Positions 7,866-17,209 are shown, counted from the stretch's first letter. The stretch is 64,000 nucleotides of DNA from Streptomyces liliiviolaceus (GCF_018070025.1 NZ_JAGPYQ010000001.1:1488001-1552000); one strand, 5' to 3'. Translations and numbers: made by a program. Notes: a model not told the origin generated them from the sequence alone.

Positions 7866-9692
7866 TCAGAACGCCGCCTCGTCCAGGTCCATCAGGTCCA
7901 GTTCGACCGCCTCGGCGAGCTTGCGCGCGCCCGTGACGCCCGGGAGGACGTTCGCGGCGAAGAAATTGGCCGCCGCGATCTTGCCGGTGTAGAACGCCCG
8001 GTCCTTCGCCGAGGCCGTCTCCAGCTTCTCGGCGGCGACGGCCGCCCCCTTCAGGAGCAGGTAGCCGACGACGACGTCACCGGAGGCCATCAGCAGGCGG
8101 GTGGTGTTCAGCCCGACCTTGTAGATGTTCTTGACGTCCTGCTCGGTCGCCGCGAGGTCCGTGAGCATCAGGCCGACGATGGCCTCCAGCTCGACGGCCG
8201 CCTTGGCGAGGTGCTCACGGGCGCCGGACAGCTCCTCGCCGCCCGTGCCGAGCGCCAGGAACTTCTTGATGTCCTCGGCGAGCGAGTTCAGCGCCGCGCC
8301 CTGGTTGCGGACGATCTTCCGGAAGAAGAAGTCCTGGCCCTGGATCGCGGTCGTGCCCTCGTACAGCGTGTCGATCTTCGCGTCGCGGATGTACTGCTCG
8401 ATCGGGTACTCCTGGAGGAACCCGGAGCCGCCGAAGGTCTGCAGCGACTGGGCGAGCTGCTCGTAGCCCTTCTCGGAGCCGTAGCCCTTCACGATGGGCA
8501 GGAGCAGGTCGTTGAGCGCTTCGAGGGCGCCGGCGTCCTCGCCCTCGGCCTCCTTGACCTGGATCTCGTCCTGGATCGCGGCGGTGTGCAGCACCAGCGC
8601 GCGCATGCCCTCCGCGTACGCCTTCTGCGTCATGAGCGAGCGGCGCACGTCCGGGTGGTGCGTGATGGTGACCTTGGGCGCGGTCTTGTCCATGAACTGC
8701 GCGAGGTCGGGGCCCTGGACGCGCTCCTTGGCGTACTCCAGCGCGTTCAGGTAGCCCGTGGAGAGCGTGGAGATCGCCTTCGTGCCGACCATCATGCGGG
8801 CGAACTCGATGATGCGGAACATCTGGCGGATGCCGTCGTGCTTGTCGCCGATGAGCCAGCCCTTGGCGGGGTGGCGGTCGCCGAACGTCATCTCGCAGGT
8901 GTTGGAGGCCTTGAGGCCCATCTTGTGCTCGACGTTCGTGGCGTACACGCCGTTGCGCTCGCCCAGTTCGCCGGTCTCGAAGTCGAACTCGTACTTCGGT
9001 ACGAGGAAGAGGGACAGGCCCTTGGTGCCGGGTCCGGCGCCCTCCGGCCGGGCGAGGACGTAGTGGAGGATGTTCTCCTCCATGTCGTGCTCACCGGACG
9101 TGATGAAGCGCTTGACGCCCTCGATGTGCCAGGAGCCGTCCTCCTGCTGGACCGCCTTGGTGCGGCCGGCGCCGACGTCCGAGCCGGCGTCCGGCTCGGT
9201 GAGCACCATGGTGGAGCCCCAGTGCTTGTCGACGGCGATCTTCGCGATGTGCTTCTGGACCTCGTTGCCCTCTTCGAAGAGGATGCCCGCGAAGGCGGGG
9301 CCCGAGCAGTACATCCAGACCGCGGGGTTCGCGCCGAGGATCAGCTCCGCGTACGCCCAGATCAGGGAGCGGGGCGCGGTGGTGCCGCCGATCTCCTCGG
9401 GCAGGCCGAGCCGCCAGTACTCGGCGTCCATGAAGGCCTTGTAGGACTTCTTGAAGGACGCCGGTACGGGCGCCGTGTTGGTCTCCGGGTCGAAGACCGG
9501 CGGGTTGCGGTCGGCGTCCGCGAAGGACTCCGCCAGCTCGTTCTCGGAGAGGCGGGTCAGTTCTTCGAGGATGCTCTTGGCGGTCTCGGTGTCCATCTCC
9601 GCGAACGGGCCGGTGCCGTACAGCTTGTCGCGCCCGAGCACCTCGAAGAGGTTGAACTCGATGTCGCGGAGATTCGACTTGTAGTGCCCCAT
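7866..9692 (-). CDS. Acyl-CoA dehydrogenase (long, ~600-residue type)
   Basis: 608 residues, the large bacterial FadE/AidB-related class. Order: N-terminal helical domain, beta domain with [18 protein letters not shown] and [12 protein letters not shown], and C-terminal FAD-binding helices with the [13 protein letters not shown] segment carrying the usual catalytic Glu region. A C-terminal extension follows ([22 protein letters not shown]). It oxidises acyl-CoA to trans-2-enoyl-CoA in fatty-acid or branched-chain degradation. ATG at 9692 with GGAG upstream. Chain length preference cannot be read. Confidence 0.9.
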   Translation of the reverse strand: MGHYKSNLRDIEFNLFEVLGRDKLYGTGPFAEMDTETAKSILEELTRLSENELAESFADADRNPPVFDPETNTAPVPASFKKSYKAFMDAEYWRLGLPEEIGGTTAPRSLIWAYAELILGANPAVWMYCSGPAFAGILFEEGNEVQKHIAKIAVDKHWGSTMVLTEPDAGSDVGAGRTKAVQQEDGSWHIEGVKRFITSGEHDMEENILHYVLARPEGAGPGTKGLSLFLVPKYEFDFETGELGERNGVYATNVEHKMGLKASNTCEMTFGDRHPAKGWLIGDKHDGIRQMFRIIEFARMMVGTKAISTLSTGYLNALEYAKERVQGPDLAQFMDKTAPKVTITHHPDVRRSLMTQKAYAEGMRALVLHTAAIQDEIQVKEAEGEDAGALEALNDLLLPIVKGYGSEKGYEQLAQSLQTFGGSGFLQEYPIEQYIRDAKIDTLYEGTTAIQGQDFFFRKIVRNQGAALNSLAEDIKKFLALGTGGEELSGAREHLAKAAVELEAIVGLMLTDLAATEQDVKNIYKVGLNTTRLLMASGDVVVGYLLLKGAAVAAEKLETASAKDRAFYTGKIAAANFFAANVLPGVTGARKLAEAVELDLMDLDEAAF

Positions 9693-9809
9693 GGCGACGG
9701 CTCCGTTAAGGGATCGGGGAGGTGGTGATTCCTCGTACCTGGTTCGGGCTACGTGGTGCGAGTCTGGTGCGCATCTGGTTCACGTACCAACTAGTAGCTA
9801 CGATGATGC

Positions 9810-9821
9810 TACCCGTCGGTA
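9810..9821. promoter_or_regulatory. Possible operator upstream of acyl-CoA dehydrogenase
   Basis: TACCCGTCGGTA, an inverted TACC-N4-GGTA motif in the AT-richer part of the 263-nt gap between the acyl-CoA dehydrogenase and the SseB-like gene. It resembles operators of TetR-type fatty-acid regulators, but the match is only by eye. Confidence 0.3.
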
Positions 9822-9955
9822 ATAAGAAGCAACCCCTGTTTGCCCAAGTGTGAGCAGGGTCTACATTCGGCTGCGACCCGACGGGCCCGCCACCTGTTCG
9901 AGGAAATCCGCCAGTGGCGACCTTGGGCCCCCGTGCCGTCGGTACTCTTGCCCCC

Positions 9956-10453
9956 ATGTACGGCTACGACCAGAACGTGGGACCGGGGCAGCAGCAGTAC
10001 GCGCAGTCCCAGCCGCCGCCGCAGCAGCAGATGCCCGGTGGGGTCGGCGGGGTCGGCGGGTACGGCCAGCAGCCGCCGCTCTACCCGGAGCCGTCGCCGC
10101 CGTCGCTCGCGGACGCGGTGCGCGCGTTCACCACGGGGTCGCTGACCCCCGAGGACTTCCAGCAGGTCTTCGCCACGTCCAAGGTCTACTGCCCGCGCGG
10201 CGACAATCCCGGCTTCCTGGCGCTGCACAACACGCAGCAGCCCGTGATCCCGATGTTCACCTCGCTCAAGGAGCTGCGCCGGTACGCCGGCAAGGAGTCC
10301 AAGTACTTCGTGATCACCGGAGCCGAGGTGATCGACCTGCTGCCCACGGGCTACGGCTTCGTCCTGGACATGGAGGGCGAGCACCGCATCGTCTTCGACG
10401 CGAAGGCGGTCGAGCAGATGGTGGACTTCGCGATGCGCCGCATGTACGGCTGA
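9956..10453 (+). CDS. SseB family protein
   Basis: 165 residues. The N-terminal ~45 residues are low-complexity (QQQ, PPP and GGVGG runs). The rest is an SseB-like domain: DFQQVFATSKVYCPRG, PVIPMFTSLKELRRYAG and VDFAMRRMYG. SseB-domain proteins are poorly characterised in actinobacteria. The ATG at 9956 fits the start of the Gln/Pro-rich segment; an upstream in-frame ATG at 9914 would add 14 residues without a ribosome site. Type B repeats follow. Confidence 0.75.
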   Translation: MYGYDQNVGPGQQQYAQSQPPPQQQMPGGVGGVGGYGQQPPLYPEPSPPSLADAVRAFTTGSLTPEDFQQVFATSKVYCPRGDNPGFLALHNTQQPVIPMFTSLKELRRYAGKESKYFVITGAEVIDLLPTGYGFVLDMEGEHRIVFDAKAVEQMVDFAMRRMYG

Positions 10454-10498
10454 GGCCTCTCGGGCCCTGCCCTGTCCGGGTGGCGCCGGGTGCGTTGT

Positions 10499-10705
10499 CC
10501 GCCGCGGGCCGGTGGGGGCCGTTCGCGCAGTCCCCCGCGCCCCTCAAAAGCGGGGCTGCGCCCCAGCTTTTGCCTGCAGGGGCGCGGGGAACTGCGCGAG
10601 CCACCACGACGCACCCGCGGGCTCGCACGCTCCGCAACCCCCACCCCTCAGGGGCGCGGGGGACTGCGCGAACGGCCCGCACCGGCCCGCAGTCGACAGC
10701 GCACC
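10499..10705. repeat. Type B GC hairpin repeats; the 359-nt gap 10454-10812 holds nothing else but the pirin promoter
   Basis: At least three units: one forward (CGCGCAGTCCCCCGCGCCCCT) and two inverted (AGGGGCGCGGGGAACTGCGCG and a GGGGGACTG variant), so the region folds into nested hairpins. At 10720-10752, GAGGGAATTCCCTCCGAGCGC contains a further palindrome. No credible gene is present between the SseB-like gene and the pirin gene. Confidence 0.8.
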
Positions 10706-10812
10706 CGTCATCACCCCTTGGCGCTCGGAGGGAATTCCCTCCGAGCGCTTCGTGTTGCGGGTGGCAAGAAGTTCTACGTTCAACTAAACTCCGAGCGCAA
10801 GGAGGTACCGAC

Positions 10813-11784
10813 ATGCCTGCAGTGACCGTCGAGAACCCGCTGACCCTGCCCCGTGTGGCGGCATCGGCAGAGGCCGTCGCCCGTCCCGTGCTCACCGTGA
10901 CCACCGCACCGAGCGGTTTCGAGGGTGAGGGCTTCCCGGTTCGACGCGCGTTCGCCGGGATCAACTACCGCCATCTGGACCCGTTCATCATGATGGACCA
11001 GATGGGTGAGGTGGAGTACGCGCCGGGAGAGCCGAAGGGCACCCCCTGGCACCCCCACCGCGGCTTCGAGACCGTGACCTACATCATCGACGGCGTCTTC
11101 GACCACCAGGACTCCAACGGTGGCGGCGGCACGATCACCAACGGCGACACCCAGTGGATGACGGCGGGCTCGGGCCTGCTGCACATCGAGGCCCCGCCGG
11201 AGTCGCTCGTCGTGTCGGGCGGCCTCTTCCACGGGCTCCAGCTGTGGGTGAACCTGCCGGCCAAGGACAAGATGATGGCGCCGCGCTACCAGGACATCCG
11301 CGGTGGCTCGGTCCAGCTGCTCAGCACCGCCGACGGCGGCGCGCTCCTGCGGGTCATCGCCGGTGAGCTGGACGGCCACGAGGGCCCCGGCATCACGCAC
11401 ACGCCGATCACCATGGTCCACGCGACCGTGGCGCCCGGTGCCGAGCTGACCCTCCCGTGGCGCGAGGACTTCAACGCCCTCGCGTACGTGATGGCCGGCC
11501 GCGGCAGTGTCGGAGCGGACCGTCGTCCGGTCCACACCGGCCAGACGACCGTCTTCGGCGAGGGTTCCTCGCTCACGATCCGCGCGGACGAGAAGCAGGA
11601 CGCGAACACTCCTGACCTGGAGGTCGTCATCCTGGGCGGCCGGCCGATCCGTGAGCCGATGGCCCACTACGGCCCGTTCGTGATGAACACCCGTGACGAG
11701 CTCCAGCAGGCCTTCGAGGACTTCCAGAAGGGCCGCCTGGGCACGGTCCCGGCCGTGCACGGCATGTCGGAGGGCGGGCTCTAG
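10813..11784 (+). CDS. Pirin family protein
   Basis: 323 residues, bicupin. The N-terminal cupin contains the pirin signature WHPHRGFETVTYIIDG with metal-ligand histidines and FDHQDSNGGGGTITNGDTQWM. The C-terminal pirin_C domain ends with LGGRPIREPMAHYGPFVMN. Pirins are Fe-binding cytosolic proteins; bacterial members show quercetinase activity or regulate metabolic enzymes. ATG at 10813 is preceded by AAGGAGG at ideal spacing. It is convergent with the phosphatase gene and separated by a strong bidirectional terminator. Confidence 0.9.
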   Translation: MPAVTVENPLTLPRVAASAEAVARPVLTVTTAPSGFEGEGFPVRRAFAGINYRHLDPFIMMDQMGEVEYAPGEPKGTPWHPHRGFETVTYIIDGVFDHQDSNGGGGTITNGDTQWMTAGSGLLHIEAPPESLVVSGGLFHGLQLWVNLPAKDKMMAPRYQDIRGGSVQLLSTADGGALLRVIAGELDGHEGPGITHTPITMVHATVAPGAELTLPWREDFNALAYVMAGRGSVGADRRPVHTGQTTVFGEGSSLTIRADEKQDANTPDLEVVILGGRPIREPMAHYGPFVMNTRDELQQAFEDFQKGRLGTVPAVHGMSEGGL

Positions 11785-11804
11785 GGCTCACCGAGCGGCG
11801 TAGA

Positions 11805-11847
11805 ACGAGAGGGGCCCCGTCCGCGAACCGGACGGGGCCCCTCTCGT
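11805..11847. terminator. Bidirectional intrinsic terminator
   Basis: Perfect 19-bp stem (ACGAGAGGGGCCCCGTCCG and its complement) with a 5-nt loop between the convergent pirin and SpoIIE phosphatase genes. Its last base touches the phosphatase stop codon. Confidence 0.9.
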
Positions 11848-14012
11848 CATGCACCGCTCGTCTCCACGCCGGCCCCGGGCCCGTCCTCGTACAGCTCGAA
11901 CCAGATGCTCTTGCCCTCGCCCCGCGGGTCGACGCCCCACGCGTCGGCGAGCAGTTCGGTGAGGACCAGGCCCCGGCCCGACGACGCCAGCTCGCCCGGG
12001 TGGCGCCGGTGGGGGAGGTCGTCGCTGCCGTCCGTCACCTGGATGCGTATCCGGCGGGTGCCCGCCGCACCGGTCATCTCGGCGACGAGCAGCGCGTCCG
12101 CGTCCGTGTGGACGAGCACGTTCGTGACCATCTCGGAGACCAGCAGGACCGCCGAGTCGACCTGGTCGACGGAGGGCCAGTCGTGCAGGAACTCCCGCAG
12201 CTGCTGCCGTGCCAGCGCGACCTTCTGGGGCTCGGCCTGCGCGATGGTCAGCATGGTGCGCCGTACGGCCGCCCGCACGGTCGGCACGGTGTCCGGATCG
12301 CAGCCCTCCTCCCCCGCCCGGCACAGCAGCAGCACCGCGATGTCGTCCTCGCGGCGGTCCGCCAGCGGGCCCGTCGTGTGATGCGAGGAAGGCCCGTGCA
12401 CGGCCCTGACCAGCGCGTCGGCGAGCGCCTCCATGTCACCGTCGTGGCTCTCCAGGATCTTGCGGATCCTGAGCCAGCCGGTCTCCAGGTCATGGCCGCC
12501 GGTCTCGATCAGCCCGTCCGTGCAGATCAGCATCGTCTCGCCGGGCTCCAGCACGAGCCGCGTCGTCGGATAGTCGGCGTCCGGGTCGATGCCCAGCGGC
12601 AGCCCGCCCGCGGTGGGCCGGGTCAGCACGGTCCCGTCCGCCATGCGTATCGCCGGGTCCGGATGCCCGGCCCTGGCTATCTCCAGCACACCGCTCTCCG
12701 GGTCCACCTCCACGTACAGGCAGGTCGCGAAGCGCAGGTCCGCGATGTCGTCGTCGGAGGTGATCCCGTACAGGAAGCGTGAGGCGCGGGAGAGGACCGC
12801 GTCCGGGCGGTGTCCCTCCGAGGCGTACGCCCGCAGCGCGATCCGCAGCTGGCCCATCAGTCCCGCCGCGCGTACGTCGTGGCCCTGGACGTCGCCGATG
12901 ACCAGCGCGAAGCGGCCGCCTCCGGGGCTGGTCCGCGAGGTGCCGCCGGGCAGCGGGATCATGTCGTACCAGTCGCCGCCCACCTGGAGCCCGCCGCCCG
13001 TGGGCACGTACCGGGCGGCGACGCTCATGCCGGGGATCTTCGGTCCCAGGGTGGGCAGCATCGAGCGCTGGAGGCCGTCGGTGAGCTCCCGCTCGGACTC
13101 GGCGACCCCGGCCCGCGAGAGGGCCTGCGCCAGCATCCGCGCCACCGTCGTCAGCACGGACCGCTCGTCGGGCGTGAAGGTGACCGGATACGTGAAGGCC
13201 GCCATCCACGCGCCCATCGTGCGCCCCGCCACCGTGAGCGGCAGAAACGCCCAGGACTCCCGGCCGAAGCCCTCGGCGAGCGGCCAGGCGGCCGGAAAAC
13301 GGCCGCGGTAGTCGTCCGGGGAGGACAGATAGACCGCGCGACCGGTGCGGACGACCTCCGCGGCCGGATAGTCCGTCTCCAGCGGCATGTGCGAGAACGG
13401 CTCCTCGTCGCCCGGCTGCTGCCCGAAGTGGCCGATGACGGTGAGCCGGTCGGCCTCCGCGCCGAAGACCGCGAGTCCGTCCGGCGAGAACCCGGGCATC
13501 GACAGACCGCCCGCGACCCGCAGCACCTCCTCCGTGTTTCGTGCTTCGGCCAGCGCCCGCCCGGCGTCCAGCAGGAACGCCTCGCGCGAGCGCCGCCAGT
13601 CACCGGTCACGGGCGAGCGCGCCGCGGCGCCCGGCGGCGGCTCGGTGACCTCCTGGAGGGTGCCGATCAGCTGGTACGCCCCGGTGTTCGGGTCGATCGA
13701 CGGCTTGGAACGGCTGCGTACGGTCCGCAGTACGCGGCCCTGGTCGTCCATGACCCGCAGGCGCAGCTCGGCAAGTGTCCCCTCGGCGGCGGCGAGCTGG
13801 ACGACGCCGTTGACCTCGTTCCAGTCGACGGGATGGAACCGGGCCCGTACACCTGCCTCCGTCAGCACGGTCGGCTGGGAGAGCAGGCCGAGAAGCCGGG
13901 AGGCCTCGGCGTCGAGGGTGACCTTCCCGGCGGCGTCGTCCCACCTCCACAAGCCGGTGGCGAGGGTGACGAGGACATCCCCCACGGACGGAAGGGGATC
14001 ACCTGTGCGCAT
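11847..14012 (-). CDS. Multidomain SpoIIE-type PP2C phosphatase with PAS, GAF and ATPase domains
   Basis: 721 residues. Order: PAS-like (~15-115), GAF (~150-300), SpoIIE/PP2C phosphatase (~320-545: VGGDWYDMIPLPGG, VIGDVQGHDVRAAGLMGQLR, LICTDGLIETGG, DDIAVLLLCR), and a C-terminal RsbW-like HATPase (~570-715: LLVSEMVTNVLVH, SSGRGLVLTELLADAWG). Such proteins combine an anti-anti-sigma phosphatase with a kinase-like domain in stress or developmental partner switching. The metal-binding aspartates are intact. ATG at 14012. No STAS partner is adjacent. Confidence 0.9.
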   Translation of the reverse strand: MRTGDPLPSVGDVLVTLATGLWRWDDAAGKVTLDAEASRLLGLLSQPTVLTEAGVRARFHPVDWNEVNGVVQLAAAEGTLAELRLRVMDDQGRVLRTVRSRSKPSIDPNTGAYQLIGTLQEVTEPPPGAAARSPVTGDWRRSREAFLLDAGRALAEARNTEEVLRVAGGLSMPGFSPDGLAVFGAEADRLTVIGHFGQQPGDEEPFSHMPLETDYPAAEVVRTGRAVYLSSPDDYRGRFPAAWPLAEGFGRESWAFLPLTVAGRTMGAWMAAFTYPVTFTPDERSVLTTVARMLAQALSRAGVAESERELTDGLQRSMLPTLGPKIPGMSVAARYVPTGGGLQVGGDWYDMIPLPGGTSRTSPGGGRFALVIGDVQGHDVRAAGLMGQLRIALRAYASEGHRPDAVLSRASRFLYGITSDDDIADLRFATCLYVEVDPESGVLEIARAGHPDPAIRMADGTVLTRPTAGGLPLGIDPDADYPTTRLVLEPGETMLICTDGLIETGGHDLETGWLRIRKILESHDGDMEALADALVRAVHGPSSHHTTGPLADRREDDIAVLLLCRAGEEGCDPDTVPTVRAAVRRTMLTIAQAEPQKVALARQQLREFLHDWPSVDQVDSAVLLVSEMVTNVLVHTDADALLVAEMTGAAGTRRIRIQVTDGSDDLPHRRHPGELASSGRGLVLTELLADAWGVDPRGEGKSIWFELYEDGPGAGVETSGA

Positions 14013-14106
14013 TGACCCACTGTATGAACAGGTGAACGAAGGGTGCCACTGCGGCCCTGCGAACTATTGCGGACGGCGATCACGGGGCGGCCGGTACCCT
14101 TGCACG

Positions 14107-14122
14107 TGTTTCACGTGAAACA
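14107..14122. promoter_or_regulatory. parS site (perfect 16-bp consensus)
   Basis: TGTTTCACGTGAAACA, a complete match to chromosomal parS, 32 nt before the aspS start and therefore within its leader or promoter. ParB would nucleate here for origin segregation. It is 7.8 kb from the site at 6277. Confidence 0.93.
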
Positions 14123-14154
14123 TGTCCCCGACCGCGAAGACTGGATGAACGACG

Positions 14155-15924
14155 ATGCATCGGTACAGGTCCCACACCTGCGGCGAGCTCCGCGCCTCTG
14201 ACGTCGGCAGCGACGTCCGGCTGAGCGGCTGGCTGCACAATCGGCGAGACCTGGGCGGCATCCTCTTCATCGATCTGCGGGACCACTACGGCATCACGCA
14301 GCTCGTCGCCCGCCCCGGCACCCCCGCGTACGAGGCCCTCGACAAGGTCTCCAAGGAGTCCACGGTCCGGGTCGACGGCAAGGTCGTCTCCCGTGGCACG
14401 GAGAACGTGAACCCGGAGCTGCCGACCGGTGAGATCGAGGTCGAGGTGAGCGAGGTCGAGCTGCTCGGCGCCGCCGCCCCGCTGCCCTTCACGATCAACA
14501 CCGAGGACGGGGTGAACGAGGAGCGGCGTCTTGAGTACCGCTTCCTCGACCTGCGCCGCGAGCGCATGCACCGCAACATCCTGCTGCGCACGTCGGTCAT
14601 CTCCGCCATCCGGCACAAGATGACGACGCTGGGCTTCAACGAGATGGCGACGCCGATCCTCAGCGCCACCTCCCCCGAGGGCGCGCGCGACTTCGTCGTC
14701 CCGTCCCGGCTGAACCCGGGCCGTTTCTACGCGCTGCCGCAGGCCCCTCAGCAGTTCAAGCAGCTGCTGATGATCTCGGGCTTCGACCGGTACTTCCAGA
14801 TCGCGCCCTGTTTCCGTGACGAGGACGCCCGCGCCGACCGCTCGCCGGGCGAGTTCTACCAGCTCGACGTGGAGATGTCCTTCGTCGAGCAGGAGGACGT
14901 CTTCCAGCCGATCGAGAAGCTCATGACCGAGCTGTTCGAGGAGTTCGGCAACGGCCGGAACGTCACCTCCCCCTTCCCGCGGATCCCGTTCCGCGAGTCG
15001 ATGCTGAAGTACGGCTCCGACAAGCCGGACCTGCGGGCCCAGCTGGAGCTCGTCGACATCACCGACGTCTTCGAGGGCTCGGAGTTCAAGGCCTTCGCGG
15101 GCAAGCACGTACGCGCCCTGCCGGTGCCGGACGTGGCCGCGCAGTCCCGCAAGTTCTTCGACCAGCTCGGTGACTACGCGGTCTCGCAGGGCGCGAAGGG
15201 CCTCGCCTGGGTGCGGGTGGCCGAGGACGGCTCGCTGACGGGCCCGATCGCCAAGTTCCTCACCGAGGAGAACGTCGCCGAGCTGACGAAGCGTCTGTCG
15301 CTCGCGGCCGGCCACGCGGTGTTCTTCGGCGCGGGCGAGTTCGACGAGGTCTCCAAGATCATGGGCGCGGTACGCGTCGAGACCGCCAAGCGCGCCGGGC
15401 ACTTCGAAGAGGGCGTCTTCCGCTTCTGCTGGATCGTCGACTTCCCGATGTACGAGAAGGACGAGGAGACCGGGAAGATCGACTTCTCGCACAACCCGTT
15501 CTCGATGCCGCAGGGCGGTCTGGAGGCCCTGGAGACCCAGGACCCGCTGGACATCCTGGGCTGGCAGTACGACATCGTCTGCAACGGTGTCGAGCTGTCC
15601 TCCGGCGCCATCCGGAACCACGAGCCGGAGATCATGCTCAAGGCCTTCGAGATCGCGGGCTACGACCGGGACACCGTCGAGGAGCAGTTCGCGGGCATGC
15701 TGCGCGCGTTCCGCTTCGGCGCCCCTCCGCACGGCGGCATCGCCCCCGGCGTCGACCGCATCGTCATGCTCCTCGCCGACGAGCCGAACATCCGGGAGAC
15801 CATCGCGTTCCCGCTGAACGGCAACGCGCAGGACCTGATGATGGGCGCGCCCACCGAGCTGGACGAGACGCGGCTGCGTGAGCTGCACCTCTCGGTGCGC
15901 AAGCCGGTGAACCCGGCGAAGTAG
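14155..15924 (+). CDS. aspS: Aspartate--tRNA ligase
   Basis: 589 residues, bacterial-type AspRS charging tRNA-Asp in the cytosol. Order: N-terminal OB-fold anticodon-binding domain ([20 protein letters not shown]), class II core with motif 2 ([21 protein letters not shown], read in pieces), bacterial GAD insertion (~300-410), and motif 3 near the end ([16 protein letters not shown]). ATG at 14155. Expression is likely constitutive; the parS site lies in its leader. It is followed by an 18-bp terminator. In S. coelicolor aspS lies close to metG; here ~15 kb separates them. Confidence 0.97.
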   Translation: MHRYRSHTCGELRASDVGSDVRLSGWLHNRRDLGGILFIDLRDHYGITQLVARPGTPAYEALDKVSKESTVRVDGKVVSRGTENVNPELPTGEIEVEVSEVELLGAAAPLPFTINTEDGVNEERRLEYRFLDLRRERMHRNILLRTSVISAIRHKMTTLGFNEMATPILSATSPEGARDFVVPSRLNPGRFYALPQAPQQFKQLLMISGFDRYFQIAPCFRDEDARADRSPGEFYQLDVEMSFVEQEDVFQPIEKLMTELFEEFGNGRNVTSPFPRIPFRESMLKYGSDKPDLRAQLELVDITDVFEGSEFKAFAGKHVRALPVPDVAAQSRKFFDQLGDYAVSQGAKGLAWVRVAEDGSLTGPIAKFLTEENVAELTKRLSLAAGHAVFFGAGEFDEVSKIMGAVRVETAKRAGHFEEGVFRFCWIVDFPMYEKDEETGKIDFSHNPFSMPQGGLEALETQDPLDILGWQYDIVCNGVELSSGAIRNHEPEIMLKAFEIAGYDRDTVEEQFAGMLRAFRFGAPPHGGIAPGVDRIVMLLADEPNIRETIAFPLNGNAQDLMMGAPTELDETRLRELHLSVRKPVNPAK

Positions 15925-15951
15925 GGCCTGGCCGACCCGCGTCAGGCGCTT

Positions 15952-15992
15952 GTGGGGCGGTGCCACCTCTGGACGAGGTGGCACCGCCCCAC
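15952..15992. terminator. Bidirectional terminator after aspS
   Basis: 18-bp stem (GTGGGGCGGTGCCACCTC and complement) around loop TGGAC, between the convergent aspS and the hypothetical gene at 15999. Confidence 0.9.
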
Positions 15993-15998
15993 GGTCGT

Positions 15999-16313
15999 TC
16001 ACCGGCCGGGTCCGGCCGGCTCGTCCCCGTCCCGGAAGGGCTCGTCGTCCGGGAGCGGCGGGAGCCGTAGGTCGGCCGGGTCCGGGCCCTCGTCGTGGCT
16101 GCGGGCGTACCGGTGCATGCGCACCTCCAGGTTCATCCGCCGGGACTCCTTGCTGAGGCGGCGCTTCTCGCGACGCCCGGCCTCGTCGTCGTCCAGCTCG
16201 TGGTATCTCCGACGGGTCTCCCAGAAGGCGCGCTCCCGGGCGGCCGCCGCCTCCCCGGGCGTGACGGCGGCGGGATCAGGACCGACACGGCTCTCGTCGC
16301 GTTCGTCTGCCAT
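15999..16313 (-). CDS. Conserved hypothetical protein, charged and helical
   Basis: 104 residues rich in Arg, Glu and Asp with a probable amphipathic helix or short coiled coil (AAAARERAFWETRRRYHELDD, RRLSKESRRMNLEVRMHRYA in pieces) and a Pro/Asp-rich tail. No recognised domain, signal peptide or membrane segment. ATG at 16313. I regard it as real from its G/C-rich third positions and its terminator. Function unknown. Confidence 0.6.
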   Translation of the reverse strand: MADERDESRVGPDPAAVTPGEAAAARERAFWETRRRYHELDDDEAGRREKRRLSKESRRMNLEVRMHRYARSHDEGPDPADLRLPPLPDDEPFRDGDEPAGPGR

Positions 16314-16682
16314 GCGTCACACAGTGACATGGATCGGCGATGACGACGAGTGACCCCGTAATGACCCTCATACGGGTGATAAGGGTTTTTCCCGGGACGT
16401 AGAGTTCCGGACAGTGTGCGTCCGTCGTGACTTTCGGTAACCGGAGCGCGGCGGGAACCCCGCTCGATCACCGCTGCCGTGCGAGCACTGCCCGCGCGTC
16501 GATCGCGCCCCCTCCGCACGCTCCTCGCGGCCCCGTCGCACGACGTCACTTACCGGCCATACACCTCATTGACCGCGAAGTGCCCGTCCCCGCAGGCTCC
16601 TCCCGCACGAGGTCTCCCCGTTCCCGGGGCGACCTGGGAGTGCCCCGGGCCGACCCGGGGCCGGACGAGAGGAAGACCGACG
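16314..16682 (+). promoter_or_regulatory. 369-nt leader/promoter region of the RiPP operon
   Basis: No credible gene. The part at 16355-16400 is AT-richer than its surroundings and likely carries the promoter of the divergent gene at 16313 and possibly of the operon. A weak candidate promoter is TTGACC (16569-16574), 18 nt, then CAGGCT (16593-16598). A hairpin at 16642-16661 (GCCCCGGG / CCCGGGGC, loop CCGA) ends 21 nt before the precursor ATG, just upstream of AGAGGAAG. Confidence 0.45.
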
Positions 16683-16853
16683 ATGGCCCGTAGCGCGGAG
16701 AACCAGCACAAGCCGGTCCGCAAGTCGCTGACCGAGCGCACGCAGGACGAACTGGAGATCGCCGGGTTCGACGAGGTCGAGACCCCCGAGGCGGACATCG
16801 TCAGCCTCGGGGGTGCCAGCTACACCAAGATGCTCGGCAAGATCTACGCCTGA
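16683..16853 (+). CDS. Putative RiPP precursor peptide
   Basis: 56 residues, ATG at 16683 with AGAGGAAG about 8 nt upstream. The N-terminal ~37 residues look like a leader: basic start (MARSAENQHKPVRKS), then an acidic helix (LTERTQDELEIAGFDEVET). The C-terminal ~19 residues (DIVSLGGASYTKMLGKIYA) are Gly/Ser/Thr/Tyr-rich and a plausible core. There is no Cys, so lanthionines are excluded. Modifiable residues include Tyr47, Tyr55, Thr48, Met50, Lys49 and Lys53. Assignment rests on position directly before a PqqD-like protein, radical SAM enzyme and MNIO enzyme. I do not recognise the sequence as a known RiPP class. Confidence 0.75.
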   Translation: MARSAENQHKPVRKSLTERTQDELEIAGFDEVETPEADIVSLGGASYTKMLGKIYA

Positions 16854-16863
16854 CCGCTCCCTC

Positions 16864-16894
16864 GGGGCTCCGGCGAGCGAGACGCCGGGGCCCC
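16864..16894 (+). terminator. Hairpin between precursor and modifying-enzyme genes (possible attenuator)
   Basis: 12-bp stem GGGGCTCCGGCG / CGCCGGGGCCCC (one G-U pair), 7-nt loop, 11 nt after the precursor stop. There is no strong U-tract. A partial terminator or RNA stabiliser here would give more precursor than enzyme transcript, as in many RiPP operons. Confidence 0.6.
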
Positions 16895-16935
16895 GGGACC
16901 CGCCCTGCCGGACCCGGACCCCGGAGAGCCCGTCG

Positions 16936-17208
16936 ATGCAGCGCATCACCTCGGAACTGCCCTACTTGGACCAGGCAGGTCATGTCTACGTGCCGCTCGC
17001 CGGACCGGCACGGTCCTGTCTGAAGCTCAACCGTCACGCGTCCCGCGTCTGGCGCGAGGCCCTGCGCGGCCCCGTGGACCTCGACACCCTGCCCGCCCCG
17101 GACCGGGACTTCCTGCTCGGCCTCGTCCAGGGCGGCGCCCTGCACAGCGCACCCGCGCCCGTATCCGCGTCGGCGTCGGCGTCCGCGTCCGCGTCGGAGG
17201 GGATGTGA
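16936..17208 (+). CDS. PqqD-like RiPP recognition element (RRE) protein
   Basis: 90 residues. The first ~65 have the PqqD pattern: short strands (HVYVPLAGPARSCLKLNRHA) then helices (ASRVWREALRGPVDLDTLP, DRDFLLGLVQGGAL). The tail is an Ala/Ser low-complexity run ([14 protein letters not shown]) encoded by a GTC/GCG repeat. RREs bind the leader peptide and deliver it to the maturases. ATG at 16936. The stop is 1 nt before the radical SAM start, so the two are coupled. The fold assignment is by pattern and position rather than a strong motif. Confidence 0.65.
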   Translation: MQRITSELPYLDQAGHVYVPLAGPARSCLKLNRHASRVWREALRGPVDLDTLPAPDRDFLLGLVQGGALHSAPAPVSASASASASASEGM

Positions 17209-17209
17209 G

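Noticed and set aside
7584..9728. 714-codon open frame opposite the acyl-CoA dehydrogenase
   Set aside because: Complement of a clear gene; Arg/Val/Leu-rich sequence without motifs.
14080..16002. 640-codon open frame antisense to aspS
   Set aside because: No family resemblance, and aspS on the + strand is unambiguous.
16683..16853. Small peptide as lasso or lanthipeptide precursor
   Set aside because: There is no Cys for lanthionines and no asparagine-synthetase-like cyclase, lanthionine synthetase or transglutaminase-like leader protease nearby.
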